Shown here piece after piece: positions 48,900-58,006 of a stretch of 60,876 nucleotides of DNA. This DNA comes from Pseudomonadales bacterium. Its GTDB lineage: Bacteria; Pseudomonadota; Gammaproteobacteria; Pseudomonadales; Azotimanducaceae. The notes below the pieces were generated by a model, which made no database searches, was not told the origin of the DNA, and saw only the letters and a list, made by a program, of their open reading frames with translations. The stretch is from contig JAHRVQ010000073.1 in NCBI GenBank assembly GCA_019090615.1, positions 1 to 60,876 on the forward strand. Reading direction: 5' to 3'. Made by a program: the position numbers and the translations under genes. How positions within the stretch are numbered: position 1 is the first letter of the stretch; every line of letters starts with the position of its first letter.

Positions 48900-50492
48900 G
48901 TGTACCAGATATTGACTAATCAACAGCCTGCCTCGGGGCCCACAACCAATAACCCTCGCACCAGCAAACCTCATGTACTCATCATACTGGATGGCTGGGG
49001 TCACCGGGACGAAAAGGATGCCAACGCCATTAAGCTGGCCAACACGCCTGTATGGGACGCGCTGTGGAAAAACCGGCCACATTGCCTGATCTCCGCCTCA
49101 GGCACTGATGTAGGTTTACCTGCCAATCAAATGGGCAATTCTGAAGTTGGGCATATGAACCTTGGCGCCGGTCGAGTGGTTAATCAGGACCTTACGCGCA
49201 TCGCTAAAGCCATTGACGATGGTAGTTATTTCAGCAATCCGGTGATATGCGACGGATTTGACAAACTGCGCGAAAATGGCCAGGCACTACATATTTTTGG
49301 CCTACTATCAGCCGGTGGCGTACATAGCCATCAGGATCATATCCAGGCCACCATTAAACTTGCTTTTAACAAAGGTGTTAAACAGGTTTTTGTCCATGCT
49401 TTTCTTGATGGTCGCGACGTTGCACCTCGTTGTGCCGAGTCATCCCTACAACTGATACAGGAAACTATCGAAGCCCATGGAGAAGGTGGCATTGCTTCCA
49501 TAATCGGTCGATATTACGCCATGGATAGAGACAATCGCTGGGAGCGGGTTAAACCAGCCTATGACCTGCTAACCCAGGGCATAGCTGACTTCAGTTATGA
49601 TTGTCCACTCAGCGCATTAACCGCCGCCTATGCAAGAAATGAATCCGATGAATTTGTTTCAGCCTCGGCTATTCGCATCAACGATAAAACAGTGACCATC
49701 AACCACGATGATTCAGTTATTTTTATGAATTTTCGCGCCGACCGGGCCCGCGCTATGAGCCATGCTTTTGTCACCGACAATTTTTCTGGCTTTGAGCGCC
49801 AGTACCGCCCCAGATTAACTGACTTTATTACCCTGACACGATATGCGGAAGACCTGCCTACCGCCTGCGCCTTTAACAAAGACAGCATTAAAAATAGCCT
49901 GGGAGAATATGTCGCCTCACTGGGTAAACAACAGCTTCGATTAGCAGAAACCGAAAAATATGCCCATGTGACTTTTTTCTTTTCTGGTGGCATTGAAACC
50001 CCATTTTCGGGCGAAACCCGTCAACTGGTGCCTTCACCAGATGTTGCTACCTACGACTTACAACCGACAATGAGCGCTACCGCTATCACCCGTTTATTAG
50101 TTGAAACCATCAATGCCAGACAAACCGATCTAATTATCTGTAATTTTGCTAATGGCGACATGGTAGGCCACACGGGCAATTTAAGCGCTGCCATCACTGC
50201 CGTGGAATGTGTTGATCAGAACCTTGCCTTGATCATCGAAGCCGTTGAATCTGTCGCTGGCCACTGCATCATCACAGCGGACCATGGCAATGTAGAACAA
50301 ATGACCAATAGCACCACCGGCCAGCCCCATACCGCCCATACTTCAGAGCTTGTACCGCTAATTTATATCGGCACCAGCGCATTACAACTAAAGCAGACTG
50401 GCGGTAGTCTGCAGGATGTTTCACCTACATTATTAGCAATTATGGCACTACCTCAGCCAGATGAAATGACTGGCAAAACACTGATTGTTTAG
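48900..50492 (+). CDS. gpmI: 2,3-bisphosphoglycerate-independent phosphoglycerate mutase
   Basis: GpmI interconverts 3- and 2-phosphoglycerate with two Mn ions. The 530-residue protein has LIILDGWGHR near 28-36 (metal Asp31), the phosphoserine loop QMGNSEVGHMNLGAGRVV with Ser81, HAFLDGRDV, FMNFRADRAR, and the C-terminal NFANGDMVGHTG and ADHGNVEQM metal sites. The start GTG at 48900 gives an N-terminal extension of about 18 residues over typical proteins; a TTG at 48912 is an alternative. Confidence 0.95.
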   Translation: MYQILTNQQPASGPTTNNPRTSKPHVLIILDGWGHRDEKDANAIKLANTPVWDALWKNRPHCLISASGTDVGLPANQMGNSEVGHMNLGAGRVVNQDLTRIAKAIDDGSYFSNPVICDGFDKLRENGQALHIFGLLSAGGVHSHQDHIQATIKLAFNKGVKQVFVHAFLDGRDVAPRCAESSLQLIQETIEAHGEGGIASIIGRYYAMDRDNRWERVKPAYDLLTQGIADFSYDCPLSALTAAYARNESDEFVSASAIRINDKTVTINHDDSVIFMNFRADRARAMSHAFVTDNFSGFERQYRPRLTDFITLTRYAEDLPTACAFNKDSIKNSLGEYVASLGKQQLRLAETEKYAHVTFFFSGGIETPFSGETRQLVPSPDVATYDLQPTMSATAITRLLVETINARQTDLIICNFANGDMVGHTGNLSAAITAVECVDQNLALIIEAVESVAGHCIITADHGNVEQMTNSTTGQPHTAHTSELVPLIYIGTSALQLKQTGGSLQDVSPTLLAIMALPQPDEMTGKTLIV

Positions 50493-50578
50493 TTACTCAT
50501 TAATAGTTAATAACTCACTACTCATTTAATAATGGTTTCGCCCGCAACGAAGCAGCAACAGAACATGGTAATCAACCA

Positions 50579-51778
50579 ATGAAGTTCGTCCAAACTTGTC
50601 CAGTCGCACTGATGATCACTTTTTTCCTTTGCAGCGCCTGCAGTGTTTTCAGTCAGCCAATATTTGCCGAAACGTCAAATAATCCGACCGAAATCCAGCA
50701 GCAACTAAAAGCTTTAGAAGCTGAGATCAACAAGTTTCGCGCCCTGCGTGACAGCACTGAAAATGAGCGTTCAGAGATAGAAAACAACCTCCGCAACAAT
50801 GAGCAGGATATCAATAATATTCTTAATAAGATCAACACCCTGCAACAAGATATTAACCAGGGAAAGGAAGACCTGTCTGCCCTAAATAGCCGTAAAGCGG
50901 CGCTACAAATGAGCAAAAACACGCAACAAAAGCTAATCCGAGAACAAGTTCGCGCGTCTTATCAGCTTGGTAATCAACAATATCTCAAAGTAGTACTCAA
51001 TCAGCAGGACCCTGATCAACTCAGCCGAATGCTAAAATATTACAACTATTTTAACCACGCCCGACTGCAATTAATCGATCAATATGAACAAACCCTCAAC
51101 GACCAACTTGTTGTAGAACAGCAGATCGTCGATAAAAACCATCGTCTGGTGGCGCAACAACAAGGCCTTAATCTACAAAAAACCAGCCTGCTTGGCGTGC
51201 AGCAGCAACAAAAAATCAATCATACAAGACTGGTGAGCGAAATTAAGCATACCGGCAATCAAATTGCACTACGGCAAAAAGACCGCCAACAACTGGAAAC
51301 ACTACTTGAAAATATTATTGCCAATATCGTGAATTTGGTAGAACCAGAAGCCCAGCAGCCATTTGCAGATCTATTCGGCGAACTCACTCTGCCAGTCGCA
51401 GGTAATATTGCGCACCGCTTTGGCAGTCGTAAGACCAAAGGTAAATTACATGGCAACGGCATTTTTATCGCAGCCAGCGCAGGCCAACCTGTACACGCTG
51501 TACACCTGGGCCGGGTAGTTTTTTCCGACTGGTTGCGCGGCTTCGGTCTATTATTAATTATTAACCACGGCGAAGGTTATATGTCTCTGTACGGTCATAA
51601 TCAAGTACTCTATCAAGAAACGGGAGCCTGGGTGCAGGCGGGTCAGTTAATCGCCGGGGTTGGCAATACCGGCGGCCAAACCCAACCGGGCCTCTATTTT
51701 GAAATTCGCAAGGCAGGCATACCCTCTGATCCTCAATCATGGTGTCGAACAAGAGCGCCAAAGCGGAACAGGGCTTAA
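50579..51778 (+). CDS. envC: Murein hydrolase activator EnvC
   Basis: EnvC activates amidases at the division site. The 399-residue protein has a signal peptide, a long coiled coil (about 35-255) and a C-terminal LytM domain. The LytM metal ligands are degenerate: GKLHGNGIFI lacks the Asp and GLYFEIRK replaces the HxH motif, as in EnvC, which is an activator and not an enzyme. It is followed by ctpA after 29 bp, as in other gammaproteobacteria. Confidence 0.93.
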   Translation: MKFVQTCPVALMITFFLCSACSVFSQPIFAETSNNPTEIQQQLKALEAEINKFRALRDSTENERSEIENNLRNNEQDINNILNKINTLQQDINQGKEDLSALNSRKAALQMSKNTQQKLIREQVRASYQLGNQQYLKVVLNQQDPDQLSRMLKYYNYFNHARLQLIDQYEQTLNDQLVVEQQIVDKNHRLVAQQQGLNLQKTSLLGVQQQQKINHTRLVSEIKHTGNQIALRQKDRQQLETLLENIIANIVNLVEPEAQQPFADLFGELTLPVAGNIAHRFGSRKTKGKLHGNGIFIAASAGQPVHAVHLGRVVFSDWLRGFGLLLIINHGEGYMSLYGHNQVLYQETGAWVQAGQLIAGVGNTGGQTQPGLYFEIRKAGIPSDPQSWCRTRAPKRNRA

Positions 51779-51807
51779 CAGTAAGCAGGCCCAATATAAG
51801 GATATAT

Positions 51808-53268
51808 ATGCATCTTTTTAACCTATCTCATAGTCAATATCACAGCCAGCAAACACCGCAGGGATATTCTGTTGCCGCTGCGCTAATCGCCTGCCTGTTT
51901 GCTTGTACCCTGATCGCTACTGAATCTGTTTATGCAGCTGAGCCTGCTGCGCAACAAACCACTGAAACTACTACGGAAGCCGATACCCCGCCGCCATCAC
52001 AAGACTCTTCCCAAAAGCAGGCCGCAAAAAAGCTGCCACCACGCCTGCCTTTAAATGAGCTAAGAGTATTTGCCGAGGCCTTCAACCGTGTCAGCGAAGC
52101 CTATGTTGAAGAAATCGATGACCGAAACCTGCTGGAAAACGCCATCAAAGGTATGTTGTCACAGCTAGACCCACATTCTGCCTATCTCGATAAAGAGTCA
52201 TTTTCAGACCTCCAGGAAAACACCTCCGGCAACTACGGCGGGCTTGGACTACAGGTCACCATGGATGAGGGTTTTTTAAGGGTTATCACACCGATGGATG
52301 ATACCCCAGCAGAAAAAGCCGGTATTTTGGCAGGCGATCTGATTTTACAACTTGACGACATCCCCGTTAAAGGCCTGTCATTGAATGATTCAATTGAGGC
52401 GATGCGTGGCGTACCTGGTAGTAAAATCAAAATCACGCTGATCCACGAGGGTGCCGATCAACCAACAGTCGTCACCCTGACCCGCGAAGTCATCCAGATA
52501 GCCAGCGTTCGCCACAGAATGCTCGAAGAAGGTTATGGTTATATTCGTATTGCCCAGTTTCAAAGTGGCACCGGCCCAGAGGTCGCCAAAGCCATCACCA
52601 GCCTGGATGATGAACATAAACTACGCGGACTTATACTCGACCTGCGTAACAACCCTGGCGGCATCCTCCAATCTGCAGTGGAAGTAACCGACCTTTTTAT
52701 TGACGACGGTTTAATCGTCTATACCACTGGCCGACTGGCCAATGCCGACTTACGCTTTAGTGCCACAACCCCTGATTCAATAAAGGGTATACCGCTGGTA
52801 CTGTTGGTCAATGAAGGCAGTGCTTCCGCTTCAGAAATTGTCGCAGGCGCCTTGCAGGATCATGGTAGAGCGGTAATTATGGGCGTCCAGACTTTTGGCA
52901 AAGGCTCAGTACAAACGATATTACCGCTCACCAATGACAAAGCGATCAAACTAACAACTGCACTATATTTTACGCCTAATGGTCGATCGATTCAGGCAGA
53001 AGGTATTATCCCTGATATTGAGGTCAATCGATCCAAAGTCACCCGCATAAAATCCAAAGCATTTCGAGTAAAAGAAAGAAATTTACCCAAGCATTTATCC
53101 AACGCTAACGGCAACGATAAGACTAACAACAAGGAAAAAGTAGCAACTACAGCAAGCACCACTGAATCAGCAAACCTGGCAGCAACTGATTATCAGCTAA
53201 ATGAAGCGCTAACATTATTAAAAGGCCTCAATATTCTTGCCATTAAACACCAACCACCAAAAGGCTAA
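51808..53268 (+). CDS. ctpA: C-terminal processing peptidase (S41)
   Basis: CtpA is a periplasmic S41 protease. From ATG at 51808, with AAGGA 5-9 bases ahead, it has 486 residues: signal peptide (ALIACLFACTLIATESVYA-A), an S41 N-terminal helical region, a PDZ domain (GLGLQVTMDEGFLRVITPMDDTPA) and the protease domain with catalytic Ser in NEGSASASEIVAG and Lys in FGKGSVQT. The C-terminal Lys/Asn/Thr-rich part holds TNNKEKVATTAS. A TTG-free longer frame from 51739 overlaps envC and has no signal-peptide logic. Confidence 0.94.
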   Translation: MHLFNLSHSQYHSQQTPQGYSVAAALIACLFACTLIATESVYAAEPAAQQTTETTTEADTPPPSQDSSQKQAAKKLPPRLPLNELRVFAEAFNRVSEAYVEEIDDRNLLENAIKGMLSQLDPHSAYLDKESFSDLQENTSGNYGGLGLQVTMDEGFLRVITPMDDTPAEKAGILAGDLILQLDDIPVKGLSLNDSIEAMRGVPGSKIKITLIHEGADQPTVVTLTREVIQIASVRHRMLEEGYGYIRIAQFQSGTGPEVAKAITSLDDEHKLRGLILDLRNNPGGILQSAVEVTDLFIDDGLIVYTTGRLANADLRFSATTPDSIKGIPLVLLVNEGSASASEIVAGALQDHGRAVIMGVQTFGKGSVQTILPLTNDKAIKLTTALYFTPNGRSIQAEGIIPDIEVNRSKVTRIKSKAFRVKERNLPKHLSNANGNDKTNNKEKVATTASTTESANLAATDYQLNEALTLLKGLNILAIKHQPPKG

Positions 53269-53333
53269 ATATTATTCTTTCCACGCTATTACAACGACTG
53301 CGCACAGGACTAATAAATCAGCCCAGACCACCA

Positions 53334-54113
53334 TTGCCAGGGCTTCTACTGGCAATGATTATCGGCCTCTGTACAGGCCCACAGGTAACCGCAGAGATGG
53401 CCTATATCGCTATCATCATCGATGATATAGGTAACAATAAAGTGCGTGGCGAGCAAGCCATTCAATTACCGGGGTCAATCACTTTCGCTATATTACCCTA
53501 TGCCCCCTTCGCCGCATTACTGTCGAAAAATGCACATACCCTAAGCAAGGAAGTCATCATTCATTTGCCCATGGCCAACCTCACCAATCAACCCCTTGGC
53601 CCTGGCGGTTTAACCGGCAACTTAAATAAACAGGATTTCCTGGGCGCAATGGCAGCGGCCATTTCCATGGTGCCCCACGCCCGTGGGATTAACAATCATA
53701 CCGGCAGCTATTTAACCCAGCAAACTGAGCAGATGACCTGGCTGATGGACGAAATCAAACACCGAGACTTTTTCTTTATTGATTCAAGAACGACCAACAA
53801 AACAGTTGCACAAAAAATTGCCCGAGAAAAACACATTCTGTCATCAAGCAGAGATGTATTTCTGGACAACAAACCGGCTTATGAAGAAATCCACCTGGCA
53901 TTCCAGAAACTCATCCAGGTGGCCAAACGCAAAGGTACGGCTATTGGCATCGGCCATCCGTACCGCAGCACTATAGATTATCTACAACAGGCTATTCCGC
54001 TACTGGCAGTCCAGGATATACAATTGTTACCGGCGTCTAATGTACTCGCACTACAGCAAATAAGACGTCAGCAAATAAAACGCCAGCAACTAGCGACCAT
54101 AACCAGCGACTGA
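53334..54113 (+). CDS. Divergent polysaccharide deacetylase (YibQ/DUF610)
   Basis: The 259-residue secreted protein has a signal-like segment (LLLAMIIGLCTGPQVTAEM) and the DUF610 motifs AIIIDDIGNN, TFAILPYAPF, VIIHLPM, the HTGS site in GINNHTGSYLT (other members usually have NNHMGS) and FFIDSRTT. It follows envC-ctpA as in many gammaproteobacteria. The start is a TTG at 53334; an ATG at 53355 is the alternative. It stops 2 bases before the convergent hisA stop. Confidence 0.88.
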   Translation: MPGLLLAMIIGLCTGPQVTAEMAYIAIIIDDIGNNKVRGEQAIQLPGSITFAILPYAPFAALLSKNAHTLSKEVIIHLPMANLTNQPLGPGGLTGNLNKQDFLGAMAAAISMVPHARGINNHTGSYLTQQTEQMTWLMDEIKHRDFFFIDSRTTNKTVAQKIAREKHILSSSRDVFLDNKPAYEEIHLAFQKLIQVAKRKGTAIGIGHPYRSTIDYLQQAIPLLAVQDIQLLPASNVLALQQIRRQQIKRQQLATITSD

Positions 54114-54115
54114 AT

Positions 54116-54871
54116 TTAATCGGCCGAGCTATGATCATTAACATATTTGATGGCTTCGGCAAGATCAAGTGTACCCTCATAAATTGCCCGGCCAGTAATA
54201 ACCCCGCAAATACCCCCGTCAACTTTCTGATCCGCCTCCAACAACGCTTTAATGTCGCGCATATCGGTCACACCACCCGATGCAATAATGGGCACCGAAA
54301 CCGAATTCGCCAGATCTTTGGTGGCCTTTAAATTCACCCCACCCATCATGCCATCTTTGCCAATATCGGTATAAACAATGGATGCAATACCGTCTGCCTG
54401 GAACATCATAGCCAGGCTTTTAACTGCGATATCGGTTACTTCCTGCCAGCCATTTTTCGCCACCATGCCATGCAACCCATCTAGACCAACAATAATATGA
54501 CCTGGAAACTGACGACACATTTCACCGACAAATTCTGGCTCATCAACTGCCTTAGTACCAATAATCACCTGCTCAACACCGGCATTTAGATAATTTTCGA
54601 TAATTTGCGCACTACGAATACCCCCGCCTAACTGGATAGTTAAACCAGGATGGTTTGAGGCAATATTCTTAATCGCTGCCTGGTTAACTGGCCGCCCCTC
54701 AAACGCACCATCCAGATCCACCAGATGCAGACGCTCACAACCCAGACTGACCCAATGGTCCGCCATGCCCACTGGGTCATCCGAATAGGTGGTGGTTTCG
54801 GCCAATTGGCCCTGCTTCAGATTAACTACCTTGCCATCTTTAAAATCTATCGCGGGAATAATCTGCATCAC
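54116..54871 (-). CDS. hisA: ProFAR isomerase HisA
   Basis: HisA isomerises ProFAR in histidine synthesis. The 251-residue (beta/alpha)8 protein has the catalytic Asp pair in [11 protein letters not shown] (about 9) and VGLDGLHG (about 130), and phosphate-binding loops GGGIRS and ASGGVTD. The ATG overlaps the hisB stop by 4 bases. The expected neighbours hisH (between hisB and hisA) and hisF (after hisA) are absent; yibQ lies there in convergent orientation. Confidence 0.95.
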   Translation of the reverse strand: MMQIIPAIDFKDGKVVNLKQGQLAETTTYSDDPVGMADHWVSLGCERLHLVDLDGAFEGRPVNQAAIKNIASNHPGLTIQLGGGIRSAQIIENYLNAGVEQVIIGTKAVDEPEFVGEMCRQFPGHIIVGLDGLHGMVAKNGWQEVTDIAVKSLAMMFQADGIASIVYTDIGKDGMMGGVNLKATKDLANSVSVPIIASGGVTDMRDIKALLEADQKVDGGICGVITGRAIYEGTLDLAEAIKYVNDHSSAD

Positions 54872-55461
54872 AAGGCACCTTTGGTTGAGGGAAGCTGGCC
54901 CGCCATTCGAGGATCTGGCGCCAATGCCATTCTCAGCGCACGACCAAAAGCTTTGAATACGGTTTCTATTTGATGATGGGCATTATTACCCTTTAAATTA
55001 TCAATATGCAGGCTCACCATGGCATGATTTATAAACCCCTGAAAAAACTCATGAAATAAATCCACATCAAAACCACCCACCTGGGCGCGGACAAAATTGA
55101 TGTTATATTCGAGTCCTGGCCGGCCGCTAAAATCAACAACCACACGAGATAATGCCTCATCCAGTGGCACATACGCATGGCCATAGCGGCATATACCTTT
55201 TTTATCTGTCACCGCCTTGGCAAAAGCCTGACCCAGGCTAATGCCAATATCTTCAACCGTATGATGCGCATCAATGGCTAGATCTCCGCGCGCAACCAGA
55301 TTCAGGTCTACTAGGCCGTGGCGAGCAATCTGGTCTAACATATGTTCCAAAAAAGGCAGGCCGGTATCAAAACTGGCTTTGCCAGTGCCATCCAGGTTAA
55401 TCGATATCTGGATTTGGGTTTCCAACGTGTCGCGTTTAATGGTTGCTGTTCGATCCGGCAT
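54868..55461 (-). CDS. hisB: Imidazoleglycerol-phosphate dehydratase
   Basis: The monofunctional dehydratase has 197 residues and the repeated metal-binding motifs [39 protein letters not shown] and [18 protein letters not shown]. The ATG at 55461 has only a weak GGTGGA ribosome site. It is directly coupled to hisA. Confidence 0.96.
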   Translation of the reverse strand: MPDRTATIKRDTLETQIQISINLDGTGKASFDTGLPFLEHMLDQIARHGLVDLNLVARGDLAIDAHHTVEDIGISLGQAFAKAVTDKKGICRYGHAYVPLDEALSRVVVDFSGRPGLEYNINFVRAQVGGFDVDLFHEFFQGFINHAMVSLHIDNLKGNNAHHQIETVFKAFGRALRMALAPDPRMAGQLPSTKGAL

Positions 55462-55585
55462 CTACTCAATCCACCCGTAAAAAATCGGCATTATACGTGA
55501 AATTAAAAAAGATACCTGTAACCATAAAAATATTTAGCCGCAGCTAATGATTAGTTGCAGTGGCAGCCAGGTTGCACCTGATTAA

Positions 55586-55975
55586 TTACAGCGCCGCCCC
55601 GTTTGGCAAAAACCGATTATCTGAAGTTGATTTAATCCAGCGCCGCAGATCAGCCTCAAAACCGGACCGAGCACGCAAAATTTTAACCAGGTAAATAACC
55701 GGAGATAACTTACCCCCCTGCCATCCGGGCAGTTGCATCTCGGCCAGGGTGAAAAACCGAATCAGGCAAATCAGTTCACTATCAGCCAGTTCAACCGCTG
55801 CCTGCCAGGCATTTTGCTGTTGCACCATCAAAAACTTTTCTTCAGCAACAAAATCTTCTGCCAGACCCGCAAGTAATTGCGTTTCGTCTACCTGATTGAC
55901 TTGCTCAAGCACCTGCTTGAGCTTTGCCAAATCAATGATCTTCTGCTGCGAAGGTTGCCACTCACCTACAGACAT
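55586..55975 (-). CDS. Hypothetical protein
   Basis: The 129-residue protein has no recognised domain. It is helical, acidic in the first half (KQVLEQVNQVDETQLLAGLAEDFVAEEKFL), with a conserved-looking C-terminus rich in Arg/Lys (PGWQGGKLSPVIYLVKILRARSGFEADLRRWIKS). Ribosome site AGGGGA lies 6-7 bases ahead of the ATG and codon use matches neighbouring genes, so it is likely real. It lies upstream of hisB on the same strand, 124 bp away. Soluble, no signal peptide. Confidence 0.8.
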   Translation of the reverse strand: MSVGEWQPSQQKIIDLAKLKQVLEQVNQVDETQLLAGLAEDFVAEEKFLMVQQQNAWQAAVELADSELICLIRFFTLAEMQLPGWQGGKLSPVIYLVKILRARSGFEADLRRWIKSTSDNRFLPNGAAL

Positions 55976-56137
55976 AAATTCCCCTGTTATAGTATCTAAT
56001 TCAGAACTTCATTCAGAACTTGGTTTAAAAATTTTCAACCTGCCCAGATGCGCTTGCCCTGGTGCATATTACTCGCGACATCAGGCTACGCTATAGCGGG
56101 TATTTTAAAGTAAATAGTTGTACTTGCGCCACTATGG

Positions 56138-56143
56138 TATGCT
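56138..56143 (+). promoter_or_regulatory. Candidate extended -10 of tRNA-Gly
   Basis: TATGCT is preceded by TGG (TG-N extended -10 pattern) and followed by a G/C-rich stretch (GCCGC) near the expected start at about 56150. No good -35 hexamer at 17 bp spacing. If used, the tRNA leader would be about 120 bases and include the 41 bp duplication. Confidence 0.4.
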
Positions 56144-56173
56144 CTTTGCCGCATTCGGTGATAATCACTATAT

Positions 56174-56255
56174 GAATAAAGTGCTATGCGAATGATGCGA
56201 ATAAAGTGTTTTGCGAATAAAGTGCTATGCGAATGATGCGAATAAAGTGTTTTGC
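56174..56255. repeat. Perfect 41 bp tandem duplication before tRNA-Gly
   Basis: The sequence 56174-56214 is repeated without change at 56215-56255. Each copy itself holds two related gaataaagtg words. It ends 14 bp before the tRNA, probably inside the leader of the primary transcript. Confidence 0.95.
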
Positions 56256-56269
56256 CGATGAAACGCTAT

Positions 56270-56343
56270 GCGGGTGTAGTTTAATGGTAGAACTTCAGCT
56301 TCCCAAGCTGATCACGAGGGTTCGATTCCCTTCACCCGCTCCA
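56270..56343 (+). tRNA. tRNA-Gly (anticodon CCC)
   Basis: The 74-base gene folds as a full cloverleaf. Acceptor GCGGGTG (56270-56276) pairs with CACCCGC (56333-56339), discriminator T, and encoded CCA (56341-56343). The D arm is GTTT-AATGGTA-GAAC. The anticodon stem TCAGC/GCTGA closes the loop TTCCCAA with anticodon CCC (decodes GGG). The T arm AGGG-TTCGATT-CCCT is normal. Confidence 0.97.
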
Positions 56344-56390
56344 TATTTCAGCAACTTCGATCAGCGCCCTTTAGCATTGCTAAAACGTCC

Positions 56391-57728
56391 CTAATCAAGA
56401 TCACGATAAGCCGGCACGGTAAATAAAATACCCACTAGAATTACCAGCAGAAAACCAGACATACCTACTGTCCACTCCGGCCCCACCCGATCCGCAAGCA
56501 CACTGATGGGATAAATGCTCACTGACAAAAAAGCCATTTCCAACATATAAATACTCATCACGCGGCCACGAAATTCGTCATCAACATAAGATTGTATTAA
56601 CACATTCGACAAAGACATACGTGCCGCCTGGCCAACACCTACTACGGTCAACAATAACATCGACAACCAATAATTGGTCGACATAGCAAATAACATTAAC
56701 GCCAGACCTAATAATAAGCCACCTGCTAACAGCACCCTGGCGCGACGCCGGTTAGCCATTGAAGCAACCCAAAGCGACCCCAATAACGAACCCAGCCCAG
56801 ATACAGATATCAAATAACCCAATCGATCCGGACCAGCATCAAGCACCTGTTTAGCAAAACCTGGCAACAACATAAAATAAGTGAGGCTAAAAAAAACCAT
56901 CAGGAAGTTACAGGCCAACAACATCAAGATCACCGGCGTACGTAGTACATAAGCAAAACCGCTAGCCAACTCCGTCGCAACAGAACCCTGCGGGCCCGGT
57001 CGTTCAGCATCTGTGACGCGCACCTTCATCATCATCAGCGCCGCCAACAGAAACAAACCAGCCATTAATAGATACACCCATTTGGCGGGGTCAATAAGGC
57101 CGTTACCACCACCAAGCGCCGCCACCATGCCACCTGCCAGGCCTGGCAACATTAGCCGAGCAGTATTCATACCGGAAGTACTTAATGCGATCGCATTAGT
57201 TAGTTTTTCTAGCCCAACTATATCTTTTGTCATCGCCTGCCGAGACGGCATCATCACATTCATCGCCAGGCCCTGAACAATACTAGCGACCAGTAGATGC
57301 ATGAATTGCAGGCCGCCAGCATGAATAATCGCCGCCATAGACAGGGCTATCAGGCCATTCAATACCTGACAAATTTGAATAATAGTCTTTTTCTGCCTGA
57401 CTCGATCGGCCACTACCCCGCCCAGAGGTGCAGCTATTAAGCCGACTAAACCACCCGCAGCGGTAACCCAGCCTAATTTTTCATAGGAGCCGGTAATTTC
57501 AAAAACCAGCCAGCCGCGGACAAACATTTGCATATTGACAGAGGAAAAATTACTGAACAAAGATACAAAGAACCAGCGGAAATTGCGATCCTCAAGGGCC
57601 CTGAAAGTTTGCCGAAAACGACCTTGCTGCGTCGAGCTAACATTTGCTTTGTCTTCCGATACGACTGGCGAGGTGTTTTCTGCGTTAGTGGGGTTTATAG
57701 TTGGATTTATAGTGGGGTTTAATTTCAT
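56391..57728 (-). CDS. MFS transporter (EntS-like MFS_3 type)
   Basis: The 445-residue protein has an N-terminal cytoplasmic tail with NPTINPTINPT repeats and about 12 membrane helices. FRALEDRNFRWFFVSLFSNFSS and GGVVADRVRQKK (loop 2-3 motif) identify the major facilitator superfamily, subgroup MFS_3 that includes enterobactin exporter EntS. Substrate unknown. The ATG at 57728 has no Shine-Dalgarno; an upstream TTG (57782) is possible. No siderophore genes are nearby, so export of siderophores is only one option. Confidence 0.85.
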   Translation of the reverse strand: MKLNPTINPTINPTNAENTSPVVSEDKANVSSTQQGRFRQTFRALEDRNFRWFFVSLFSNFSSVNMQMFVRGWLVFEITGSYEKLGWVTAAGGLVGLIAAPLGGVVADRVRQKKTIIQICQVLNGLIALSMAAIIHAGGLQFMHLLVASIVQGLAMNVMMPSRQAMTKDIVGLEKLTNAIALSTSGMNTARLMLPGLAGGMVAALGGGNGLIDPAKWVYLLMAGLFLLAALMMMKVRVTDAERPGPQGSVATELASGFAYVLRTPVILMLLACNFLMVFFSLTYFMLLPGFAKQVLDAGPDRLGYLISVSGLGSLLGSLWVASMANRRRARVLLAGGLLLGLALMLFAMSTNYWLSMLLLTVVGVGQAARMSLSNVLIQSYVDDEFRGRVMSIYMLEMAFLSVSIYPISVLADRVGPEWTVGMSGFLLVILVGILFTVPAYRDLD

Positions 57729-57867
57729 GAATGCAGTGAAGCATTCAGCGCATTGCATTGCAATGCAATACAAGCCTGCCAATGTTTATCCATAAGCACA
57801 GCTTTGTATCTCAAAATACACGGCTACGGCACTCATCTTTACAGACGCAATAAAATTTTGAGTGCCA

Positions 57868-57888
57868 GGCAACGGTAGGGGCGTTGCC
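57868..57888 (-). terminator. Possible terminator hairpin after the chemotaxis gene
   Basis: GGCAACG (57868-57874) pairs with CGTTGCC (57882-57888) across a 7-base loop. It is 120 bp downstream of the minus-strand chemotaxis gene. An immediate T run is missing (TTTT appears ten bases later on the minus strand), so function is uncertain. Confidence 0.4.
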
Positions 57889-57910
57889 CTTTAATCCAGG
57901 GCCTGCATTG

Positions 57911-57974
57911 TTACTGGCCAACAGAAGGTTACTGGCCAACAGAAGGTTACTGACCAACAGAAGGTTACTGGCCA
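57911..57974. repeat. 18 bp tandem array, 3.5 copies
   Basis: ttactggccaacagaagg starts at 57911, 57929 and 57947 (one substitution), followed by a partial copy to 57974. The partial copy continues into TTACTGGCCAGTAA, a perfect 14 bp palindrome at 57965-57978. Confidence 0.93.
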
Positions 57975-58006
57975 GTAATATTTTTACACTCTTATGTGGA
58001 TCAACT

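Noticed and set aside
50579-51778. Loss of LytM metal ligands in EnvC as an inactivating mutation
   Set aside because: Degenerate LytM residues are normal for EnvC, which activates amidases and is not itself a hydrolase.
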